This document shows, piece after piece, positions 22,450-34,543 of a stretch of DNA of 64,000 bases (position 1 is the first letter of the stretch; the number at the start of each line of letters is the position of its first letter). Made by a program: the position numbers and the translations under genes. The stretch lies in assembly GCA_023374025.1 (NCBI GenBank), contig SIJG01000039.1, forward strand, positions 964,579 to 1,028,578, given 5' to 3'. The notes beneath the pieces are model-generated. The model ran no database searches. It saw only the letters and a program-made list of their open reading frames with translations, and was not told where the DNA came from. The stretch comes from Heterodera schachtii. Taxonomy: Eukaryota > Nematoda > Chromadorea > Rhabditida > Heteroderidae.

Positions 22450-25200
22450 CCCCGCACATCGTCTCTTCGCGGCGCTGCTTTTTTAACAAATGTTTTCGGA
22501 TTTTTGAAGCGATTTTTAACAAAAATTTTGCAAAAATAATATTTGTAAGAAATTTTTCAGCTGGCCTTTCGATGGATTTTGGGTAAAAAATAACAATTTG
22601 GAAGGAGATAACATTAAAAAATTTTTGCTACAATATTTGCAATTATTATACTTGATCCATTTCTTTTTGTACTTTTAATATGCCAGTTTTTATTTATTAA
22701 AATAAAGTAAAGTTAATTTTTTCATTTTTGATAATCTGCCAACAAAAATTTTTAAAAAATTTTCTAGGTGACGAACTGAACAGTGACAACGATCAGTGAC
22801 GAAATGATAGGGAGCCTTGTTTACGTTTTTTGCCAAAAAGAGAAATTGTTATAAAATAAAATTAAAATATAAATAATTCGAGCTTTATAAAATGAAATAT
22901 TTTATACTCATATTTTGAAACTCGAAAACAGGACAAAATCAAAAAACGATTATAAAAGAACCAAATGCGAATCGGTTTTTTTTGAAAATAACCCCGAATT
23001 TTTTAGAAAATGTTCAAAACAACATTAAGTATTACTAAATATTGTAATAAAATTTATTACTTTAAATATCAAGCATAGCCTTTAAAAACTCATTTAAACT
23101 AGAGTAAATTTGCACAATACGCTTTAAAATAAAACATTAGAATGCTCTTATTAAAATAAATTGAAAGATTCAAATACTAATAAATAGTTGTTTAATTATG
23201 AAGTCAACTCATTGTCAAAAAACAATCTTTTAAAACTTTTTGAAAAATCACGTCGCAAATTAAACGACCCAAAATATATTGAATTGAATAAAATGCTCGA
23301 AATCCAAAAAAGACCTTGCAATTTTGTATAGCTTTTAAAGTAATTTTAACCAAAGTAAATTTGTAAATTTATGATTAAAATAGACCATTTGAATGTTCTT
23401 ATATAATTAAATTTTAATAATTTAAATGACCAAGACTAATAAGCAAATTACGTTGGTTATCTCGACAAGTTTTATTACAAGATTTATGACCTCAGAATTC
23501 AAATTGAATTATAAAATACCAAAATTATAAAAGATAAATGGAACAAATTTTAAAATTCATAAATACAACAAAAACAATTCTAATAAAATATACTAAATTT
23601 TAAAAAATTAAATAAATTAATGAATACTTGCAATAGCAGAAAATCAAAATTTTTGCTTAAACAAATGTTTAAGCGCATAAATAACAAATCCTTAAGTTAA
23701 ATATTCTAGAAATAATGCAAAACATTATCTAAATAAAAACATATACAAAATCGTACATAACAATAAAACAAATAAAAATTGTTTATAAAAATTTTACACG
23801 CATCGTCTCTGCATTTTATAATGTAAGGAGAACAAATATTTGTGTACATTAAAAAAGTAAGTCTAAATAATAATGCATTGTTAATAAAAAAAAAAGGCTA
23901 TATAATGATTATTTAAGATTGCAGGAAGTTCTCAAGAACATAATGAACAAATAATGTTCAATAATTTAAAAATAAATCTAATTAATAGTTTATAAAAAAA
24001 ATTTCAAATATAAAATTAATTATTATTTTATACAATCTATCTTGTTTTAAAATCTATTAAAAATTTACGTAATCTCTTTATTATGTAATTAAATTAATTT
24101 AATAATTATTTTCAATATCATTCATATACCCTGTATATTTTTGCGTAATATGAGGTTGTGAATAATCCTTCTAACAAAATTTATTAATTTTATTATTTTG
24201 TTTAAATTTATTTAATATTAATTTAATATTTTAGTAAGATTTAAACCTGTATTACTTATTTCAAATTCAAAGAGGGTTGATATTTTAGAAATAAGTATTT
24301 AAGTACATATTACGCATCGTCGCTTTATCAAGATTGATTTTTCGTATTAATAATAAATTTTAATTAAAAAACATTAATTTTGTACAACATTTTTGTAGCA
24401 TATTTTTTTTGTTAGTTAATGAACTTAATGTGTTTTTCGAAAATAATTCAAACAAATATTCATTTGAGCATTTGACGAAGTCTCTACCCTTTTTCGTCAA
24501 TATTAATTTATAAAAAAAATAAAAAATTAAATTATAATAATTTCAATTAAACTAATGTAAAGAAATATGAAACAATTCATAATTTAATTTTTTTCCCCAA
24601 AAATTTCCCCTTTCCCTCTAATTTCCTTCTCTAATTTTTCACTCACAAATCAGACCCCCATTCTTACAGTGCATTAATAACAAAATCTTGAAAACAATCT
24701 TAGATTACGTTCCATTACATTTCATTACACGTAATATTACATGGAAAATGTCTAACATATCATGAAAATATTCGTATATATCTTTTAAAATAAACATAAA
24801 TAACTTTTTTTAACTTAATATATGTAATTAACATTTTCATTTTTCCGAAAGAGTTTGTTTGAAGAAAAATTACTTAAAAAAATTTATATATCAATCAATC
24901 TTTTAGCTTCAAAAGACCCTTTGAAAATACACGATTCGAACGATGATATTTGCCATGGGAAATGAAAAAAGAATTTTATTAATAAAGCACTATAAAGGTA
25001 TTATTTACACAATTAAAAACGAATAAAAACATAATGAATCGCGCTTCAAAGCATGCAAAATATTTAAAAATTATTTCAGCTACAATTTAGACGATGTATA
25101 TAAATTTAAACTAAACGGAAAAATGAAAAAAGTTTAAACAATACAATTTTGGAAAACTAAAAAAATTTTTAAAAACTTTTCAAAGACAAATATAAAGGAA
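22450..25200. other. A-rich gene-free stretch
   Basis: AT-rich with A excess on plus; no coding-like island. It contains one SINE-like fragment (24595..24680), listed separately. Confidence 0.45.
24595..24680 (-). repeat. SINE-like fragment
   Basis: On minus it reads CACTGTAAGAATGGGGGTCT followed by GTGAG...AATTAGAG.. and GGGGAAATTTTTGGGG. The first part matches 33712..33733 (CACTGGTAAGAATGGGGGTC) and 62207..62233 (minus). It is a short 5' segment of the repeat that also contains the tRNA-like region at 33822. Confidence 0.5.
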
Positions 25201-25219
25201 AATATTGATCATATGGCCC

Positions 25220-25560
25220 AGAACCCAAAATGGTCAAAATATATACCAATCGATAGCTCTAGGTCTGTAATGAAAGAATCCGAAAGAATTTTTTTGCGGA
25301 AAACGATCCCTGAAGAGTTACAGACCCGGGACTGAAATAGCCAAATGGCTTTGGGACTGAACCGTCCAAACCCTTAAACGCATGGAACTGCGACAAAATG
25401 CACATCATCGATTTCCCATCGTCAATTAATCAAGAATCCGAAGGAATTTTTGGATGAAAAAGAAATTAACAAAAGTTATAGGTCCCCTCAAAACGAGTTT
25501 AGTCAAAAAATAACAAAAATTCGTTAAATTTGAAAAATTGAATTTTGCGTATTGCGCTAA
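25220..25560. repeat. Repeat block flanking family C foldback
   Basis: Contains a partial foldback core (ACCAATCGATAGCTCTAGG near 25244) and CCGAAGGAATTTTTGG, AAAAAGAAATTAACAAAAG and GTCCCCTCAAAACGAG, which recur around 21775..21830. Internal duplication of a CCGAA(A/G)GAAT motif. Nature unknown. Confidence 0.45.
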
Positions 25561-25592
25561 AAAACCGCCGCACACTCGACTACGGCGGCCAG

Positions 25593-26455
25593 CGTGGTGA
25601 GCCGAAGTGACAAAAATATCAGTGTGGGCGAAGTGACAAAAATATCAGTGTTCGTAATAATTAAATTTAATTATTATTTAAATTTAATTTGCTAAATAAT
25701 TAATAGTAACTTAGCTTAAACTTAGTCAAATTAATGAAATTTAGTATTTAGCAACAGCTCCAAGTGTCCTCTACTATTTATTTAATTTTTAAAAAATTAT
25801 TAAAAATTTACAAAAAGTTGTAAGCAAAAAATCTCGAAAAATTTAGACTTCACTATTTTGACCCTAACTTTTTTGAAATTCATTAAATTTTTTCGAAATT
25901 TAACTGAATAATAGAGTATTCTTTGGGCTATCTAAATATATAAACAAAATTAAAATTGCTTGTTTCTAAAAAAAGTTATGAAGGAATTAATAGTGTAATA
26001 TTTTTATAATCATCCAAAAAATCTAAGGTCATTTAAATGCATCAAAATTGTTCAAACTTCAATTAATTTATATGGCGTTTGATATGAAAGGATAGCCCAA
26101 AGAATACTCTATTATTCAGTTAAATTTCGAAAAAATTTAATGAATTTCAAAAAAGTTAGGGTCAAAATAGTGAAGTCTAAATTTTTCGAGATTTTTTGCT
26201 TACAACTTTTTGTAAATTTTTAGTAATTTTTTTAAAATTACATAAGTAACAGAGGATATGTAGAGCTACGTTCTAAAACTAAGATTGATAAATTAGACTA
26301 AGTTTAAGCTAAGTTACTATTAATTATTTAGCAAATTAAATTTAAATAATAATTAAATTTAATTATTACGAACACTGATATTTTTGTCACTTCGCCCACA
26401 CTGATATTTTTGTCACTTCGCCTCACTGATATTTTTGTCACTTCGTCCTAGCACC
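25593..26455. mobile_element. Foldback element, family C, with 10-bp direct repeats
   Basis: A near-perfect long palindrome of 863 bp. The left end reads CGTGGTGAGCCGAAG and the right end, reversed, GGTGCTAGGACGAAG. Terminal units of about 24 bp (GCGAAGTGACAAAAATATCA plus GTG) occur twice on the left and three times on the right. The arms continue with AATTATTATTTAAATTTAAT, TTAGCTTAAACTTAG and the core GATAGCCCAAAGAATACTCT. The 10-bp sequence CGGCGGCCAG lies immediately outside both ends (25583..25592 and 26456..26465). It encodes nothing visible. The element sits in an otherwise GC-rich pocket (ACTCGACTACGG...TAGGTGGGGCGAG), which may mark a former gene or CpG-rich site. Confidence 0.85.
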
Positions 26456-26465
26456 CGGCGGCCAG

Positions 26466-27316
26466 TAGGTGGGGCGAGACTACGAGCTTGAGTGAATTGC
26501 AGTCATTGATAAATTTTGTTAAATTTAGCGGCTATTTAAACTGAAAAATAAAATGAATTTTAAGGTGTATATTGCTAAAAATTATTAAATAAATATTTTC
26601 TTAAAATTAATTCTTATTATTTAATATTATAATCTTGTTTTTGTGGTTTGTATTTTTTAAAATTAATATGTATTTTTGAAAATTGTTCCAAAGGTAATAA
26701 CAAACCGGTAGGCACTTAGCTTACCTTTTTTGATGCTTTTATTATTTTAGTATTATTATTTGTTATATCCTTTGTTTTGCTTTTCGTAAAACTTTCAATA
26801 TTTCTTTAAAAAAAATTATCAAAAGAAAAGCTTATTAAAGTGAGCCACTTTGTTGCATAAATTTATTTATAAATAAATAAATTTTATATAGTTGCCTTTA
26901 AAATTAATTTATTACTTTTTTTAATACGATCTTAAAAACTGAGAATAAATTAAAAAAACTCCAAAAATAAAAGTAAAATCTTTAATTAATCAAATACGAA
27001 TTAAAAACACTCAATTTACCGATTTAAAACATCATTATTGAGGAAGTTGTTAATAAGAAACATTTAAAAGTTGAATTAATTATTATAGATTTAGGACCAC
27101 GATTTGGTCACTGATGCAACGTTAAATATTGCATTTTATTAGAAATGATTTGACATTAACCATTAACGACCATTTTATACATAAGACAGGCATTTAATCC
27201 ATTGATACGTAACAAATAAGAAATGCAGTTAATAAACTTTAAAGACTAAAAATGGATATAAAATCAAATTATATAATACAAATATAAAAAATAATAATTT
27301 TAATGCCAAATTGATA
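26466..27316. other. AT-rich gene-free stretch
   Basis: Apart from the first 40 bp of GC-rich flank, nothing but AT-rich DNA. Confidence 0.45.
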
Positions 27317-27318
27317 TA

Positions 27319-27720
27319 CAGTCATGGTCATATGCTTAGCATAATTTATTTTTTGAAATTAAATGCATTTACCCCCATTTTTAGGTGGTCATATGTTTAG
27401 CATAAAATTTTATTTTTAAAACATCTCAATATTTTGTAGGCCAAAATTCTGAAAAAATTCTTACTAATGTAAATTTGAGCGCTAATCAAAAAAGTCTTTT
27501 ACAGAAACTTGGTCCGATTACTCCTTCATGGTGATCGGGACACACCAATATACAGTGAAAATCGGGAAAATTTTTGAAAAAAATTTCTAGGGGGTTGGAA
27601 AAATTTTTCTGGTAATTTAAGTGGATCCATTAGAAAGAGCCCAAAATTGTCTACAAAATGCAAGAAACCACCATTCTCTACGACTAATATCCGCTGAGGC
27701 ATGGGCACATAATTCTATAG
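27319..27720 (+). mobile_element. Tc1-like terminus and possible decayed element
   Basis: CAGTCATGGTCATATGCTTA after a TA dinucleotide looks like a Tc1/mariner inverted-repeat end. GGTCATATGTTTAGCATAA recurs 65 bp further in (27386..27404), like the inner transposase-binding site of Tc3-type ends. The following GC-richer part (27500..27715) has stops in every long frame. The 60-codon minus frame at 27526..27708 is not transposase-like. The opposite end was not found. Called on terminus pattern only. Confidence 0.4.
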
Positions 27721-30700
27721 AAACAAAAGGAATATAAATAAAATGGAGAGATTTTAACAAAAAAATTTAAATTTTAAATTTATAACAGATATAAAAATTA
27801 AGTTAGGAAATTTTATAATAAATATAAAAAATAATGTTTATAATTAATTTTGCCAAAAATTAATAATTTTACGAAAAAAATTATAAAGAAATTAATAAAA
27901 TTTTTAAAATAAAAATAAAATTTTAAAAAATTTTAAGAATGTAAGATACTTAATTTTAATCATAATATGAACTTTTTTACAACATTCAAAATATAAATAA
28001 AATAACAAATCCATTCAACTTGGTTACATTTGTCTACGATTGAAGTTAAATTATGTATTTGTAAATATACGTTATAATATTACAGTTATGCAAATATAGC
28101 GTTTATTTTCTAAAGATTCCCGGATAAAACGAGAAATTGTAATTAATTAAAAATCATAAAAAGAATTAAGAAACAAAATAAATTTATTTCAAAATAAAAG
28201 GAAAATAAGAAGTTTCACTTATACAAAACGCAGTAAAAAAATTCATTAAGAAAAAACGCATTTAAAATTAAGGTGTTCAAAAATAAAACAAATTTAAAAA
28301 TAAGGCACAGCAGGCGAGCAATGAGATTTTCCATGCATTTGCAATAACGAGTTGATTCAAAAAATTATAAATAATCTTATATAATAAGAGTAAAATTCAA
28401 TATTTAACCAACAAAAAATCATAAAAAAAATATATTTAAAATTTAATTGAGAAAACCTAATAATCTTTTTTGAAAATTAACACTGATAGAAAAAATTATC
28501 ATTTATCCTTATATTTATTGTCATGAAAATCTTTCAAGAACTTTAAGATAATAAAGAGCACAAATAAAGCACTCGACTCTTTTTGTTTAATATCTGAATT
28601 AATAAAAATGCAATTTTGACAAAAATAAATAAATTATAAAAACGCTCGTAAGAAAAAAAAAAATTATAACTTTTTAGGTTTTTTTGTAAAATTCTTGTAT
28701 ATTCATTGATTCTTTAGAAATCATTTGCAACGTATCAAATCTGCTGACAATGATTAAAATGTCCTTGTAAGAAAAACAGTTGGCTTAATCTGTTTAGGTA
28801 AAATTCAATAAGAAAATTTAAAAAGAATTCAACAATAAGTTTCGAAAAAAGAACTAAAAATTTAAAAATTATATTAAAACAAGTTTAGCTGCAGTGATTT
28901 TAAGATGCATTAATAATATTCCGAAATTGAAATTTTCATTGGAGAAGCAACTCGAATTGCATATAAAGAGCGGGAAATTCTGTGTTTAAGCGACATTTTG
29001 AAAAAGCACAGGGTATGCTTAAAAGAAAAGCAATAAATCAAACTCTTTTATTTAATGTAAAATGATGACAGGCCCCGAGATTATTGGACGCATCATCAGT
29101 CCAGAGGATAAAAAAATCACTGGTTAAAATTTTCCTTATATTTTATTGACGTCATTTCTTTTAAAAATAATGATTATAAATTTTTAATAAAATAAAATAA
29201 GCGTCACATGAATAAAATAAAACAAAATAATTAAAGTTGAACTCAAATGTTGTAGACATGGTATACACTTTGATTAAAATAAAATATTATTTTAATTTCA
29301 GAATAATAAAATAATTTAATAAAAAGAAAATTATAAGTCATGAGAACAGGGTGGACAAAATAAACCTAAAAAACAATGAGCTTCATTAGATAAACGATAC
29401 TTATTTCATTAAAATAATTAATTATAATTTCGAGGCATAAAATATTTATATTTACATATTTTTATAGGATGATTAAACATTTTTTAAAACAAAATAAAGA
29501 AAAAAACAGATAAATTTTTGTAAAAAAGTTTTGGTACTATAAATATTATTCAAAATTAATAGTCAACCGAATAATAAAAGTCACTTTTTTAATTTGGTAT
29601 TTAATATTAATATAGTAAAACAAATAAAGAATATAATTTATAAAATTGATAAAAAAAAATAAATAGGTTAAAATAATATAGAAAAATGTTTTCACTACAA
29701 TTCCAAGTAATTTTCTAAATTAAAAAATATTTAAATTTTTATAAAATCAATTAGAAATATTTTAAGAATTTATAATCCGTGTCTTAAGCAAATTATAAAC
29801 AATTTATGGAATAAAATATTTTCGAACGCTCAAAGAAGGCTTTGCAAAATTGTTCGATGATTCGCAAGATATGTTTTAAATTAAGATTCAACGAAAAATA
29901 ATTTAAACTATATGAATATATTTAAAGTTAAATTTAAAAAAGTTACATTTGATGAAGTAAGAAAATTTTATTCGTGAGAATATAATACAATTCATAATTT
30001 AGCAATGTAAAACCCATATATTTTAATTATTGTTTAAAAACTTACAAAGAAATATATATTAGAAAAATATTTATTCTGCCCCTAATGCAAAATCTTGTCA
30101 TGTTTTTATAACATTAAATGAAACAATCTTCTCCAAAAATATAGAATTTGTATAAAAATCTCTAAAATTTTATATACAGTATTAATTTTAATTATTTTTT
30201 AATTTAAAATACTTTTTTGTGGAACGACTCACCACGCATCTTTTATAAGATAGTATTGAATAAAATTTTAACATAACTAATAAAATATATCTTGTTTGAA
30301 GGATTCGAAGAGAAAAAGAAAACTTTAAAAGATAGATAAAAATTTGTTATAAGTTCAAATAATGAAGATCACAATTTTATCTAAAAATTAATTATTTAAA
30401 AAGTTCTAAAAAATAAAATGTTAATAAAATTGTCTATAATAATTTTCATTATATATACGCCAGAACTGTTAAATGCCATTGCAAGACTGGTAGATTATAA
30501 ATTATATTTAAGAAAAAATGAACTAATGTAAATAAACAAAACATTTAATATATAAGATGTTTTCATTTATTGTGGGATGTACAACACAATTGAACAGATT
30601 TTCAAAGGGACAAAAAGATAAATTAAGAGAAAAAACCTATATACAAATATGCTAGAACCAACATTTTAAATAATAAAAAAAATAATTTAATTATTTAAAT

Positions 30701-30980
30701 GTTCATTTTAATTTTAATTCCTTAATTAGAATTTATCAAAATAATTTTGCTAAATTAAAAAATAAAATGACAAAGAGAACCTATACATATGCAGTAAATT
30801 ATAGAATCAAGTAATAATAGTAATTTTATAAATAAAACTAAACGTTTTTTAAGATAATATTTATTTGATCAAAAAAGAATAAATCATAATAAAATATATT
30901 ACTAAAGCAGAACATATGAATAAAAGGAAATTAAATTTATGGAAAAGGTACAATAAAAAAATTACAAATCAACGTATTTT
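27721..30980. other. A-rich gene-free stretch
   Basis: Consistently A-rich on plus, no GC-richer island apart from a small patch at 29065..29110 (CAGGCCCCGAGATTATTGGA), too short to interpret. Confidence 0.45.
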
Positions 30981-30988
30981 GCACCACC

Positions 30989-31765
30989 CGTGCTGGTGCG
31001 TTTTGTAAAAACTGCCACCCATGCGCGTTTCGTAAAACTGTCAGCGCGTTTCGTAAAACTGCCAAATTGGTATTTTTTAAAAATCCCCACCCATGCGCGT
31101 TTTGTAAAACCGCCAGCGCGTTTCGTAAAACTGCCAATAGCTTCCAAAACAAAATGGCTAATATATATAAATTCATAACTTGGCCAAAATTCAACCAAAT
31201 TAATATTTCATGGTATCATTCAATAGCTTTAATCGTTCTCTTTCAAAATATATTTTATGTAAATTTTTAACTTAAGTATGAGAAAAGTTATAAAGCATTG
31301 AACACGATATTTTTTTGCAATGGTCACGCATATATATTCATAAACATTAAAATTTTAAAGTATTTAAAATGCAATTAAGCCAAAATTAATTGTATTTTCG
31401 ATAACCCTAAGAATTCTCTATTTACCTTTAACATTTCAGAAAATTTCATTTAGTTTCAAAAAAGTTCTCTGCAAAAAATTCTGACTTAGGATTTTCGAAA
31501 TTTTGTGACAATAACTTTTCTCATACTTAAGTTAAAAATTTACAAAAAATATATTCTGAAAGAGAACAATTAAAGCTATTGAATGATACTATGAAATATT
31601 AATTTGGTTGAATTTGGGCCAAGTTATGAATTTATATATATTAGCCATTTTGTTTTGGAACCCATTGGCAGTTTTACGAAACGCGCATGGTTGGGGATTT
31701 AAAAAAATACAAATTTGGCAGTTTTACGAAACGCGCTGACAGTTTTACGAAACGCACTACCACCT
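30989..31765. mobile_element. Foldback element, family B, with 8-bp direct repeats
   Basis: 777 bp with inverted arms of about 260 bp. Terminal units GCGTTTCGTAAAACTGCCA and GCGTTTTGTAAAAC recur four times on the left and three times on the right, interleaved with CCCACCCATGC. The arms continue with AAATGGCTAATATATATAAA, TTCATAACTTGGCCAAAATT, GGTATCATTCAATAGC and AACTTAAGTATGAGAAAAGT. A central TCGATAACCCTAAGAATTCT CTATT is a further copy of the shared core. GCACCACC flanks both ends exactly (30981..30988 and 31766..31773). The several 60 to 85-codon frames over the left arm are translations of the repeat. No transposase. Confidence 0.85.
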
Positions 31766-31773
31766 GCACCACC

Positions 31774-32907
31774 TATTAGCTCTTTTACAATTTTTACAAT
31801 GAATTAATTGAAATTTTGAAATGAAAATAAAATTTAAAAATTTTTTAATTAAATCAAATTTAAATAAAAATTACTGAACTTATTTTTTGAAAGCTTTATG
31901 CTTAACAAGAATCTTAAACAAATTATAATAAAAAAATTTTTTAAATTGAGCTTTTAAAAAATTTATTGTTCATTTTTTTCTAACGGACATTGGGAATGGT
32001 ATAAATTACATTTGAATTTTATAATATTACTATTAATTTATTTTCATAATTATTAATTTAATGATATTTAGTTAAATACTTATTTTACTATTCCTCGACT
32101 TTCACTTTATTTTCTGTTTCAGTGTATTTGATAGCGAAGTTGTAATAATAATTATGTATTTTTTTATTTTAATGATGTAAAAAAAAGTCTTTAATTTTTT
32201 AAATTTTTCTGTGTCTGCTTTACACTCGATTAAAACTACATTTTTGTCAATGACTCCGACATGAATTAAATTTTCTGAAAAAATTTATATATATTTACAT
32301 GGTTTTTACTACCTAAATATTTATTTATTATACTTAAATAGCAATTATATTTTTGTTAAAATTTCAAATAAATTTTTTCCATCTTTATATTGAATAAGAA
32401 TTCATATTTAACTTAATTATGTATTTTAATAAATTATTTAACTATCATTTTTATAACTTTTCTTAAGAGAAATTCTTCTTCATTTTTATTCTTAATAATC
32501 GTTTTATTATTAAAAGAATGATTTTAAATTATATTAGACTATTTTTCGAAAAAAAACGCTAAAATAAATTAAGTTGGTCCACTCAGTCCTTTGAAATTAA
32601 AAACATATAAATGTTTAAATAATTGGAATACTATTTAATAAATTTTCAATTTTTGTATAAATTTTGATTAAATTTTTAATATTAAATAAACTTGCGTTAT
32701 TGCATCTATTTCTCTGAAAGAAATGACTGATAATTGAATAAATTAAAGTGCATACATAAATATTTGTGTTTTGATAAAAAGTTAAAATTAAAATACTCGC
32801 CAATATAACATTAATTGCATTCTTTTCGAAATTAAATATTATTTATGGAATTATATCGCCAAAAATCCTTTGGTTTATTAGTTACAAAATAATTTGTTAA
32901 AAATTTG
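31774..32907. other. T-rich gene-free stretch
   Basis: Flips to T-rich on plus just after the foldback. No supportable gene. Confidence 0.45.
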
Positions 32908-32991
32908 GTCGCAAACCTTCAACAAAGTCCTCGCCGCGACCACATTTTTTATTGCGAATTTGCTGCTGACCGACGCAATTGTTGGGTTTGA
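32908..32991 (+). other. Short coding-like island
   Basis: A 27-codon open stretch reading VANLQQSPRRDHIFYCEFAA, then DRRNCWV and a TGA. GC-richer than the flanks, but no splice acceptor or start. The segment GAATTTGCTGCTGAC recurs with one change at 36606. May be a gene scrap. Confidence 0.15.
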
Positions 32992-33557
32992 CAAAAGGTC
33001 GCTTTATAAATTTTGGCTTTTTGAAAATTTTAAATTTGTTTAAATATTTTTGCAATTTATTTATAAAAATTATTTTTTGATAATTTAGATATTAAGTAGA
33101 AGGGTTTTAGAAAATTCATTCTGCATTTGTATAATATAAATAAAGAAGCTTTCTTCTTCGGGTTGCTTCATTTTTATATTTTTGTATTTTTTTATCTTGA
33201 AGAAGTCTTCAATTAAATCATGGGGATAATTTTTTTTATTTTATTATATAATTCATTTAAACAAAATAATTTATAAAATTTTATAATGATTCCATTGTTG
33301 TTTATCAGTATTTTTTTATTGGATTTCCATAGATTAACTATTTCCATATATTTATCTCTGTTTATTCAATAATTCTTTTCAAACCTTGTTTATTTAAATG
33401 CTTTAAAATTAAGAAAGATGTTTTTTAATTATTTATGTTCACTAATAATTTCATGTAATATTTGATTATTCAAAAGTTTGGAATCACTTCGTCGACTTTA
33501 TTAAAATTATAAATTAAAGTTATTGAAAGCCTGCCTATTTAAATAAATTTGGTTTTG
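32992..33557. other. AT-rich gene-free stretch
   Basis: Nothing identifiable before the hAT-like element. Confidence 0.4.
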
Positions 33558-33821
33558 TTTTGAAATAGAGTTGGTCGGGACCGGGACCGGGACCGGGACG
33601 GGAATTCCCGGGTTTTTCAGGTCCCGGTCCCGGTCCCGATCCCGGTTTTTGGAAAAACAGAAATCCCGGTCCCGGTTTTGCCAGTCCCGGTCCCGGCGGG
33701 ACTAAATAAGCACTGGTAAGAATGGGGGTCTGGGTGAGAAATGAGAAGGGAATTGGTGAGAAGGAGAAATTTTTGAGAAAAAAAATTAAATTATTATTTC
33801 ATTTATTGCATTTATTCACAT

Positions 33822-33890
33822 CGTTATGTGGTCTAGTGGCTAAACTTTCTCACTTTCATTATTTTCTCTTTGGTTCAATTCCTCAATGGA
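33822..33890 (+). repeat. tRNA-Glu-like SINE head with A and B boxes
   Basis: A box TGGTCTAGTGG at 33829..33839 and B box GGTTCAATTCC at 33872..33882, 32 nt apart, as in a tRNA gene. TGGTCTAGTGGCTA and a TTTCA anticodon-loop-like stretch (33854..33858, TTC in the anticodon place) resemble tRNA-Glu. Acceptor and anticodon stems do not pair, so this is a tRNA-derived pol III promoter, not a functional tRNA. The B box is also intact in the relative at 18756..18766. Confidence 0.7.
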
Positions 33891-34225
33891 AAATAAATTT
33901 TTTTATATTTTCTTTACCATTATTTTAATTGAACTTAATTAATAAAAATTATTTTAACTTAAAAATTTTTTTCATTTTTAAACAGCCTAAAAACCCACAA
34001 ATTAACTTAATATTTGGTAATTTTTTGGCAAATTCTGTTAACATATACCATTAAAAATTTAAAAAATTTTCCGGCGGCGCCTATCGGCACCGCCGGACCC
34101 CGCCCCCTCCCAATGTTCCTAAAAAGTTTTCTCGAAAAAACAGCGCCACAAAAACAGCGATTTAAAAGCAAAAGATTGTTAATTTATTTAAAAAATCCAG
34201 AATTTTGGACAGAAAATTCCAAGAT

Positions 34226-34238
34226 CCCCCCCCCCCCC
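34226..34238 (+). repeat. C homopolymer (13 C)
   Basis: A run of 13 C inside hAT-like copy 2. In copy 1 the same place reads CCCCTCCCCCC, so the run expanded in this copy or is an artefact. Confidence 0.85.
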
Positions 34239-34543
34239 GAAATGAAAATTTTTAAAATTTACTTGAATTCCTCCTCGAAACGAAAATTAAAAAATTTTAT
34301 GGGTACATTTTTGTATATAGGCAATTTTCGTAACAAGTGCACTCAAAATTTAAATTTTTTTTCAAAAAAATTTTCTTTTGGGAAAATTCCCGGTTGGTCC
34401 CGGTCCCGGCTTTTCTCGCGGTCCCGATCCCGGTCCCGGTCAAAAAACTTGGTCCCGGTCCCGGTCCCGACTTTTCTGGTCCCGGCAAGTCCCGGTCCCG
34501 GTTTTTGTCAAATTTCCCGGTCCCGACCAACTCTATTTTGAAA

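Larger units (their letters stand above)
33566..34535. mobile_element. hAT-like non-autonomous element with tRNA-like core, copy 2
   Basis: 970 bp. The ends are perfect inverted repeats for 20 bp: TAGAGTTGGTCGGGACCGGG at 33566 and its reverse complement ending at 34535. TTTTGAAA lies directly outside both ends (33558..33565 and 34536..34543). The eight-base length, and T and A at positions 2 and 7, fit hAT target duplications. The YAGNGTTGG start fits hAT ends. Both subterminal regions are arrays of GGTCCCGGTCCCG units. Inside lie a SINE-like segment (33712..33800), a tRNA-Glu-like stretch (33822..33890), a C13 run and the CCGGCGGCGCC segment (34069). No transposase frame. The 175-codon frame at 34014..34541 is a translation of non-coding repeat. 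Mobilisation would need a hAT transposase from elsewhere. Confidence 0.88.

Noticed and set aside
27526..27708. Tc1 transposase fragment on minus
   Set aside because: No catalytic D...D...E/D pattern or DNA-binding motif could be read in any frame.
33822..33890. Functional tRNA-Glu gene
   Set aside because: Boxes and a TTC in the anticodon position are present, but the stems do not pair and it lies inside a transposon.
34014..34541. 175-codon frame with SRSRSRSK-type tail
   Set aside because: It crosses hAT-like interior and the GGTCCC array; the tail is a repeat translation and the frame lacks family features.
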